19,765 bases of DNA from O2-02-FULL-42-9 sp038043025 (GTDB lineage: Bacteria > Pseudomonadota > Gammaproteobacteria > UBA12402), in assembly GCA_038043025.1 (NCBI GenBank), contig JBBTCW010000005.1, positions 1 through 19,765 on the forward strand, written 5' to 3'. Shown here one piece after another: positions 14,903-19,765 of this stretch. The notes under the pieces were generated by a model. That model did no database searches, was not told the origin of the DNA, and worked only from the letters and a program-made list of their open reading frames with translations. A program made the position numbers and the translations under genes. How positions within the stretch are numbered: the first letter of the stretch is position 1; each line of letters opens with the position of its first letter.

Positions 14903-15442
14903 TAAGTAATAAGCGACTTGTCCCGCCGTTTTCGCTTTTAAAATTTGCCAAGATGCAGGCAACGTGGGCGACGATAATTTTTTTTGTGTTTCGATATAAA
15001 TATGCGCGTTAGGATTTAATAGATCGTGCTTGTCTAATAAATTACAGATGGGCTCGATTAAATTCGAACTAAAAGGCGGGTCAATGAAGACGATGTCAAA
15101 TTTTTCTTTTGAGGTTTGGATATATTGTTCAGCGGTCATTTGGTGAATTGTTAAGTTTTCTGCATTTAATATTTTAGCGGTTTCTTTGAGCTGTTGAGCG
15201 ACCTTTATGTCTGTGTCGATCATCACGACATGATTCGCGCCGCGCGATAATGCTTCAAAACCCAAGCTTCCACTGCCAGCGAAAAGTTCTAGACATTTTG
15301 CATGGTTGATAACAGGTGCGAGCCAATTAAATAAAGTTTCGCGCGTGCGATTAGCGGTTGGGCGCAGACCATCGCTCGTGGGAAATTTTATATTTCGACC
15401 ACGCCATTTGCCCGCAATGATTTTCACTTGATTTTTTAGCAT
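14885..15442 (-). CDS. rsmD: 16S rRNA (guanine(966)-N2)-methyltransferase RsmD
   Basis: RsmD methylates G966 of 16S rRNA in the small subunit using S-adenosylmethionine. This 185-aa protein starts with the conserved IIAGKWRGRNIKFP and GLRPTANRTRETLFNWL. It has the SAM loop LFAGSGSLGFEALSRGA (53-69) and the N2-amine methyltransferase motif DPPF (121-124). GGAGG lies upstream of the ATG at 15442. The C-terminus AYYLGSVTE is unusual: GSVTE is translated from the end of an inverted-repeat element, which seems to have replaced a tail of a few residues. This probably does not matter for catalysis. The gene is flanked on both sides by 25-bp inverted copies of that repeat and is not next to ftsY, its common neighbour. 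Confidence 0.95.
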   Translation of the reverse strand: MLKNQVKIIAGKWRGRNIKFPTSDGLRPTANRTRETLFNWLAPVINHAKCLELFAGSGSLGFEALSRGANHVVMIDTDIKVAQQLKETAKILNAENLTIHQMTAEQYIQTSKEKFDIVFIDPPFSSNLIEPICNLLDKHDLLNPNAHIYIETQKKLSSPTLPASWQILKAKTAGQVAYYLGSVTE

Positions 15443-15465
15443 GTTGTTTTTTACCTCCGGGCTAT

Positions 15466-15644
15466 GGGTCTGTCACAGAATAAGTGATACATTTAACATC
15501 CCATCTGACAGGCATCTTTGGACGTTCTTCAATCGAAAAACAACTTACATAGTCCCTGCTATGTGCGTTTTTTTTCTCAATCAGAACGTCCAAATCTGCC
15601 TATCAGCTGGGCGCTAACTGTACCACTTATTCTGTGACAGACCC
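15466..15644. repeat. 179-bp fully palindromic MITE-like element
   Basis: Terminal inverted repeats of 25 bp lie at 15466-15490 and 15620-15644 with one mismatch. The inside is also an imperfect palindrome: TTTGGACGTTCT near 15517 pairs with AGAACGTCCAAA near 15582, and ACATAG pairs with CTATGT around 15547-15564. TAT directly flanks both ends, a possible 3-bp target duplication. It encodes no protein. The structure fits a small non-autonomous transposon mobilised by a transposase elsewhere. Confidence 0.8.
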
Positions 15645-15681
15645 TATGCGAAAGTCAATTGCTTACAGTATTTTAATCCAT

Positions 15682-15753
15682 GCAGCTCTGAGCTGTGCAA
15701 AGCCAGTCATAGCCAGTGTTTCGCGGCGCCCTATTTTCCCGGCTCTGAGCTGA
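15682..15753. repeat. Repeat family A, copy 3
   Basis: GCAGCTCTGAGCTGT at 15682-15696 and GGCTCTGAGCTGA at 15741-15753 bracket a spacer with AAAGCCAGTCATAGCCAGTG. The right part overlaps the last codons and the stop of kinase 1. Confidence 0.75.
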
Positions 15754-17077
15754 GACCGCCAGAGCTGCCAGGTCTGATGTCGTCATCTGGATGTTCGAGT
15801 TGTTGGAGTTGTGCGATTTCTTGCAAACCTTCTGTGAGCTCTGGATCTAATTGTTTCATAACCTCGCCAAATTCGGGCGATTCAAGTTGCGCGCGTACCT
15901 CCTTTTGTAAGGCGATGAGTTTGTCTTTAATAAGTGCTAATAATTCGGGTTGAGCTGGATCGTCGGGTCGATCTGGATCATCGGATTGCAATTCATCGAT
16001 ATGCCTGAGCTGGTTCGCAAGGTTACCTGCGTCAATCGAGATCGATTCAATTTCTGGCGGCAAATTAATGTGTTGTTTTGTTGCAGAGAATTTTTTTTGT
16101 TGTTTTTGGATCGCCGCTCGAAGGGCAGGATGATTGATGATATCGTCGATGTCCGGGCGATCCTTAGGCTTATCTGCGCATAGCCGTTGTCCAAACGTAC
16201 AGAGCCATTCTCTGAATGCGAAATCCTCTTGGTTTTGTGCGAGGGAAAATCGGTTAACAAGCAGCACCACCTTTCCGAGCGCATAGATATCACAGGCTTT
16301 TGGGTTTGGGATATACTGTTTTACCAGTTTGTTATACCCTTGTTCCGCTTCTATTTCTGATTTCCTTTCGGCGAGTAACTTTACATACAATCCATTTGCG
16401 TGACGGGTCAAACTTTGCTCTGGCGCGCCATGGTCTGGCGAAAATGCTTTACCGATTTGTCCCACTTGTGCTGAATCAAAATCAATGAGCTGGACGAGGG
16501 CAACTTCCTTTACTGCAACTTCATTTTTTAGCATCAGCTTAATGATAATATTTTCTGGCTTAATATCGCCATGAATGATGTTATGATCGTGTAAATATTT
16601 AATTGCTAATGCAAGTTGCGCGATAATGGTTTTCGCCTCTTGAACAGTGAATTTACCGCCACTCATCTCCAAGTCATTTAATTTTTTCCATAAATCTCCA
16701 TATTTGCCTTCTGCAACCAATTTTTTACGTGCTGGTACATCGTGCGCATAATGCGTATTGATAAACGGCGATTCGTTGTTTGCGAGAATTTCTGTGACCT
16801 TTAGGTTGGGTGTTGCTATAAACCGATCAAATGGTTTTTCTTGATCGGGAGAGATATGCGCGCGCACGAGTGCGACGGCATGAGCATCAAAAAAATGCGG
16901 TCTAGCAAAACTACCGGGCATTTCACCCGGACGTGACGCGCGCGGTTTAACTGAGCCATCAAAAAACGGTTGCAAAGCAATATGTTGCAATTGGTCTGCT
17001 AGTACTTCACAGCTTCCTGCGATGTCCTTGAGTTTTGACATAACGTTCATTTCCCCCATTTCTTTTTCTTTGATCAT
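15731..17077 (-). CDS. Eukaryotic-like protein kinase homologue, copy 1
   Basis: A 448-aa protein with a protein-kinase fold at about 55-330. The catalytic loop is IIHGDIKPEN (HGD 169-171, N176). The metal motif is DFD (199-201) instead of DFG, followed by GAPEQ (217-221), CDIYALG (262-268) and KDRP (305-308). In the N-lobe E96 in VTEILANNESPF fits the alpha-C glutamate. The beta3 strand reads VALVRAH with no lysine in the expected place, and the glycine loop is reduced to PGSFARP, so ATP binding may be weak or unusual. The C-terminal 110 residues are charged and helical, with no membrane segment. The longest start (17077) has no ribosome site; ATGs at residues 7, 10 and 13 are better placed. 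The final residues LSSEPGK come from a family A repeat. Its paralogue lies directly upstream. A host-directed role is inference. Confidence 0.75.
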   Translation of the reverse strand: MIKEKEMGEMNVMSKLKDIAGSCEVLADQLQHIALQPFFDGSVKPRASRPGEMPGSFARPHFFDAHAVALVRAHISPDQEKPFDRFIATPNLKVTEILANNESPFINTHYAHDVPARKKLVAEGKYGDLWKKLNDLEMSGGKFTVQEAKTIIAQLALAIKYLHDHNIIHGDIKPENIIIKLMLKNEVAVKEVALVQLIDFDSAQVGQIGKAFSPDHGAPEQSLTRHANGLYVKLLAERKSEIEAEQGYNKLVKQYIPNPKACDIYALGKVVLLVNRFSLAQNQEDFAFREWLCTFGQRLCADKPKDRPDIDDIINHPALRAAIQKQQKKFSATKQHINLPPEIESISIDAGNLANQLRHIDELQSDDPDRPDDPAQPELLALIKDKLIALQKEVRAQLESPEFGEVMKQLDPELTEGLQEIAQLQQLEHPDDDIRPGSSGGLSSEPGK

Positions 17078-17127
17078 AAATATAGTACAAAATTGGAAAA
17101 TTGCCGGTATTTGTTGCTTCGCATGTG

Positions 17128-17148
17128 CTCAGCCCAACCTGCGCGCTT
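17128..17148. repeat. CAGCCCAACCT motif upstream of kinase 1
   Basis: GCTCAGCCCAACCTGCGCGC follows GCTTCGCATGT. The same phrase occurs at 18637-18660 upstream of kinase 2 and, inverted, at 10904-10921. It marks the end of each duplicated unit. Confidence 0.5.
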
Positions 17149-17183
17149 TGCGAAAGTCAATTGCTTACAACATTTTAATCCAC

Positions 17184-17255
17184 GCAGCTCTGAGCTGTGC
17201 AAAGCCAGTCATGGTCAGTGTTTCGCGGCGCCCTATTTTCCCGGCTCTGAGCTGG
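17184..17255. repeat. Repeat family A, copy 4
   Basis: GCAGCTCTGAGCTGT at 17184-17198 and GGCTCTGAGCTGG at 17243-17255, with nearly the same spacer as copy 3 (CATGGTCAG for CATAGCCAG). It lies just past the kinase 2 stop codon and 1502 bp from copy 3. Confidence 0.75.
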
Positions 17256-17260
17256 GGCGA

Positions 17261-18589
17261 CTAAAGTAGCTGGCAGGGCGGTTGGGCATGTCTGATGTCG
17301 TCATCTGGATGTTCGAGTCGTTTGAGTTGTTTGAGTGATTCGAGTGATTCGAGTGGTTTGATTTCTTCCAAACCATTGGTGAGCTGTGCATCTAATTCAC
17401 GCATAACCTCGCCAAACTCGGGCGATCTAAGTTGCGCGCGTACATCCTTTTGTAAGATGCTGAGTTTGTGCTTAATAATTGCTACTAATTTGGGTTGATC
17501 TGGATCATCGGGTTGTAATTTATCAATATAAGTAAGCTTGTTCGCGAGGCCTTCTACGGCAACCGAGATCAATTCAATTTCCTGCGGTAAATTAATATAT
17601 TGTTTTGTTGCAGAAAATTTTTGTTGTTGTTCTTCGATCGCCTCTCGAAATATAGGAAGACGGATGATATCGTCGATTATCGGACGATCCATAGAATTAG
17701 CTTTGCATAGCTGTTCTCCCAAAAAATAGAGCGATATTTTTAATTTTTTATTCTCCTCTTTTAGTGGGAGCAATCGGTTAACAAACCGTATCGCCTCTCC
17801 GAGCGCATAGATATCACTGGCTTTTGGGTTTGGGATATCCCTGTTTATCTGTTCGTTATACTCTTTTTCCGCTATTTCTTTTGATTCCGTGGTCATGTAT
17901 GTTCTTGCATACAATTCACCTGCTAGAGGGATAAATTTTTGTTGCTCTGGCGCGGCATATTTTGGCGTAAATGTTTTACCGATTTGTTTTACTTGTGCTG
18001 AATCAAAATCAATGAGCTGAACGAGGGCAACTTGTTCATCTGCTATCAGCTTGATGATAATATTTTTTGGTTTAATATCGCCATGAATGATGTTATGATC
18101 GTGTAAATATTTAATTGCTAATGCAAGTTGCGCGATAATGGTTTTTCCCTCTTTATCAGTGAGGAAACTGCCATGCCTGATCAAGTTCTGTTCCTTCTGC
18201 GATAAAGTTCCATATTTGCCCTCTGCAACCAATTTTTGACGTGCTCGTACATCGTGTGCATAATGTGTATTGATAAACGGCGATTCGTTACGTGCGAGAA
18301 TTTTTATGACCTCTGGGTTGGGTTTTGCCAGAAACCGGCCAAGTGGTGTTTGTTGATCGGGAGGGGTATGCGCGCGTATGAGTGCGACGGCATGAGCATC
18401 AAAAAAATGCGGTTTAGCAAAACCACCGGACATAACATCTGGGCTTGGCTCGCGTGGTTTAACTGAGTCATCAAAAAACGCTTGCAAAGCAATATCTTGC
18501 AATCGTTCTGCTAGTGTTTTACAGTTTTGTGCGATTTCCGTGAGTCTTGCCATAGCGTTCATTTCCCCCATTTCTTTTTCTTTGACCAT
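17261..18589 (-). CDS. Eukaryotic-like protein kinase homologue, copy 2
   Basis: A 442-aa paralogue of the neighbouring kinase-like protein, collinear with it apart from small indels. The catalytic loop is IIHGDIKPKN (169-171, N176), the metal motif DFD (194-196), then AAPEQ (212-216) and SDIYALG (258-264). Here the alpha-C position is Lys96 (EVIKILARNESPF) where copy 1 has Glu, and beta3 reads VALIRAH, again without the lysine. Both salt-bridge partners are therefore missing, making this copy the more pseudokinase-like of the two. The tail differs from copy 1: a short in-frame repetition (LESLESLKQLKRLEH) precedes DDDIR. Start choice has the same ambiguity as copy 1, with ATGs at residues 1, 7, 10 and 13 and GGGGGAAA before the last. 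A TACTAT just upstream of the first ATG may be a -10 box. The frame is intact. Confidence 0.75.
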   Translation of the reverse strand: MVKEKEMGEMNAMARLTEIAQNCKTLAERLQDIALQAFFDDSVKPREPSPDVMSGGFAKPHFFDAHAVALIRAHTPPDQQTPLGRFLAKPNPEVIKILARNESPFINTHYAHDVRARQKLVAEGKYGTLSQKEQNLIRHGSFLTDKEGKTIIAQLALAIKYLHDHNIIHGDIKPKNIIIKLIADEQVALVQLIDFDSAQVKQIGKTFTPKYAAPEQQKFIPLAGELYARTYMTTESKEIAEKEYNEQINRDIPNPKASDIYALGEAIRFVNRLLPLKEENKKLKISLYFLGEQLCKANSMDRPIIDDIIRLPIFREAIEEQQQKFSATKQYINLPQEIELISVAVEGLANKLTYIDKLQPDDPDQPKLVAIIKHKLSILQKDVRAQLRSPEFGEVMRELDAQLTNGLEEIKPLESLESLKQLKRLEHPDDDIRHAQPPCQLL

Positions 18590-18629
18590 AAATATAGTAC
18601 AAAATTGGAAAATTGCCGGTACATATTGC

Positions 18630-18722
18630 TTCGCTTGCGCTCAGCCCAACCTACGGGCTACCCGCTCCCCTTGAGAATCCGGGAGGCGCAATGTCCCTCG
18701 CGGCAAGCCGCGGGGAAATAGC
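18630..18722. repeat. Repeat-rich stretch with a GC-rich hairpin before the phosphorylase gene
   Basis: GCTTGCGCTCAGCCCAACCT leads into CTACGGGCTACCCGCTCCCC and then a strong hairpin, CCTCGCGGC facing GCCGCGGGG (about 18697-18716) with almost no loop. No T-run follows, so it resembles a REP unit more than a terminator. It separates divergent kinase 2 and the phosphorylase. Confidence 0.5.
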
Positions 18723-18738
18723 TTCGCATTTTGTTTTT

Positions 18739-18747
18739 TGGTATACT
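18739..18747 (+). promoter_or_regulatory. Extended -10 promoter of the nucleoside phosphorylase
   Basis: TGGTATACT has the TGn extension and a -10 hexamer matching TATAAT at 5/6. The expected start site near 18754 gives a leader of about 29 nt with AAGGGGG before the ATG. No good -35 is seen, as is common for extended -10 promoters. Confidence 0.5.
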
Positions 18748-18782
18748 TCCGCAGTGTGAAAATAAGATGATAAGGGGGCAAT

Positions 18783-19607
18783 ATGATAAGTTTTAAAGAG
18801 AAAGTGTCAGAAGTGGTGACGGCCATTCGTAAACATGCGCCCGGGTTTCAACCAGCAATTGGCTTGATATTAGGATCTGGCTTGGATGGTTTGGTAGATG
18901 ATATGCGGGTGATAGCCAGCATTGATTATAAAGATTTACCACATTTTGTGCCGAGTACCGTTAAAGGACACGCCGGTCGTTTGGTATTGGGTCATATAGC
19001 GACGATACCCGTGATGTGTTTTAAAGGGCGCGTGCATTTTTATGAAGGCGAGGGGTTTGAACCGTCAAAATTATTAGTACGTACGGTTAAAGATATTGGT
19101 TGTTATAGTTTGATTGTGACCAGTGCGTCGGGTTCATTGCGAGCTGAAATCCCTGCGGGAGAAGCAGGGTTAATTACGGATCATATTAATTTTCAACTCA
19201 CGAATCCATTGATTGGACACAATGATGATGAGTACGGCGGTCGATTTGTGACAATGAATGACGCCTATGATCCGGGGTTAAATAACGTGTTTCGTCAAGT
19301 CGCCAAGTCATTGAATGTTAACTTGTATGAAGGCGTGTACATGGGGTTAAGTGGGCCGTGTTTTGAAACACCGGCGGAAATTCGCGCGTTTCGCACACTC
19401 GGTGCCGACTATGTTGGCATGTCAACGGTGCCGGAGGTGATTATTGCACGTCATTGCGGATTAAAAGTAGCCGCGTTGACAGCGATTGTAAACATTGCGT
19501 CAGGCATGAGTGATGTAAAACCCTCCCATGAAGAAACGTTAAAATACGCGCAAATCAGCGGCGAGAAATTACGTCGGATTCTTAAAGAGTTTTTGATGCG
19601 GATATAA
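18783..19607 (+). CDS. punA: Purine nucleoside phosphorylase, trimeric PunA/XapA type
   Basis: This enzyme splits purine nucleosides with phosphate into base and ribose 1-phosphate in purine salvage. At 274 aa it has the family length. The phosphate loop GSGL is at 31-34, KGHAGRL at 61-67, FKGRVHFYEG at 80-89 (H85), and GLSGPCFETPAEIR at 188-201 with the purine-binding E197. GMSTVPEVIIARH is at 212-224 and N237 lies in AIVNIASGM. The central motif reads TSASGSLRAE instead of the commoner TNAAGS or TNAAGG, so the pocket differs slightly. The NPLIGHNDDEYGGRFVTMND block favours the XapA/PunA branch over the hexameric DeoD type. AGGGGG precedes the ATG, and an extended -10 lies upstream. Whether it prefers guanosine, inosine or xanthosine cannot be read from the sequence. 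Confidence 0.93.
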   Translation: MISFKEKVSEVVTAIRKHAPGFQPAIGLILGSGLDGLVDDMRVIASIDYKDLPHFVPSTVKGHAGRLVLGHIATIPVMCFKGRVHFYEGEGFEPSKLLVRTVKDIGCYSLIVTSASGSLRAEIPAGEAGLITDHINFQLTNPLIGHNDDEYGGRFVTMNDAYDPGLNNVFRQVAKSLNVNLYEGVYMGLSGPCFETPAEIRAFRTLGADYVGMSTVPEVIIARHCGLKVAALTAIVNIASGMSDVKPSHEETLKYAQISGEKLRRILKEFLMRI

Positions 19608-19759
19608 AGGTTGCAAAAATTTAAAGTGAGAGATCTCCGCTGCTTGCGCGCGCGTCAAAGACGATGGGGTTATGCTATGTTTTGTCTCAAATCCGCTGGC
19701 ACAAACCCACCCGGAATTCGTATTGTTAAGGCAGATAATAATAAATAAAGAGGCTACCC

Positions 19760-19765
19760 ATGAAA
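19760..19765 (+). CDS. Start of a further gene, cut by the window end
   Basis: AAAGAGG (19747-19753) lies 6 nt before ATGAAA, the last bases of the window. Only Met-Lys is visible, so no function can be given. The 152 bp between the phosphorylase stop and this start show no clear hairpin terminator or other feature. Confidence 0.5.

Larger units (their letters stand above)
15647..18656. repeat. Tandem duplication of about 1.5 kb carrying the two kinase-like genes
   Basis: Unit 1 (about 15647-17148) and unit 2 (about 17149-18656) share the same order: TGCGAAAGTCAATTGCTTAC, a family A repeat, one kinase-like gene, the leader AAATATAGTACAAAATTGGA, and a CAGCCCAACCT motif. The left junctions are offset by exactly 1502 bp. 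Coding regions have diverged, but a 74-bp block is still identical (16560-16633 and 18072-18145). Confidence 0.85.

Noticed and set aside
18697..18716. Intrinsic terminator for kinase 2 or the phosphorylase
   Set aside because: The hairpin is strong, but no T-run follows on either strand and it lies upstream of both genes.
19629..19728. Short peptide frame (ATG at 19670) between the phosphorylase and the next gene
   Set aside because: It encodes only about 21 residues, without a ribosome site or recognisable leader-peptide features.

Overview
The window reads as chromosomal DNA of a gammaproteobacterium. EF-P is directly followed by its lysyl-modifying enzyme EpmA, and prlC (oligopeptidase A), priA, rsmD and a PunA/XapA-type purine nucleoside phosphorylase are all of gammaproteobacterial type. 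Moderately low GC, many palindromic intergenic repeats and a tandem pair of eukaryotic-like kinases suggest a host-associated lineage, possibly Legionellales. That placement is inference; there is no rRNA or tRNA to test it.

Layout. 1-2110: REP-like hairpin, then prlC on the minus strand. 2111-4849: a repeat, a small unrecognised gene (2295-2711, plus), and priA (minus), with a 103-104 bp inverted-repeat element upstream of priA. 4850-10541: a small acidic protein gene (minus) diverges from a plus-strand run made of a degenerate two-module Clp-like AAA protein, efp, epmA and a large GT-C-like membrane protein. 10542-11032: almost pure repeat DNA. 11011-14239: a minus-strand pair, a C39-peptidase ABC exporter and a radical SAM enzyme. 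This looks like the maturation and export half of a RiPP (ribosomally made, modified peptide) locus, but no precursor was found. 14423-15644: a small glycine-rich membrane protein, then rsmD, which lies between copies of a 25-bp inverted repeat, one of them an end of a 179-bp palindromic element. 15647-18656: a tandem duplication of about 1.5 kb, each unit holding one kinase-like gene. 18660-19765: purine nucleoside phosphorylase with a good extended -10 promoter, and the first codons of another gene.

Two themes stand out. First, at least five families of short palindromic elements fill the gaps. They supply the last codons of rsmD, the radical SAM enzyme, the ABC exporter and kinase 1, and the nominal N-terminus of the exporter. 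Two families share the core CAGCTCWGAG, which occurs about sixteen times here. Second, several proteins keep a fold but lose catalytic residues. The Clp-like protein has lost the D1 Walker A lysine, both Walker B glutamates and the D1 arginine fingers. The two kinases lack a recognisable beta3 lysine. The C39 domain has Asn where the catalytic Asp is expected.

The strongest candidates for something undescribed are the pseudo-Clp protein coupled to efp-epmA, the orphan radical SAM/C39 pair, and the duplicated pseudokinase-like genes. All are read by eye; no database search was possible.
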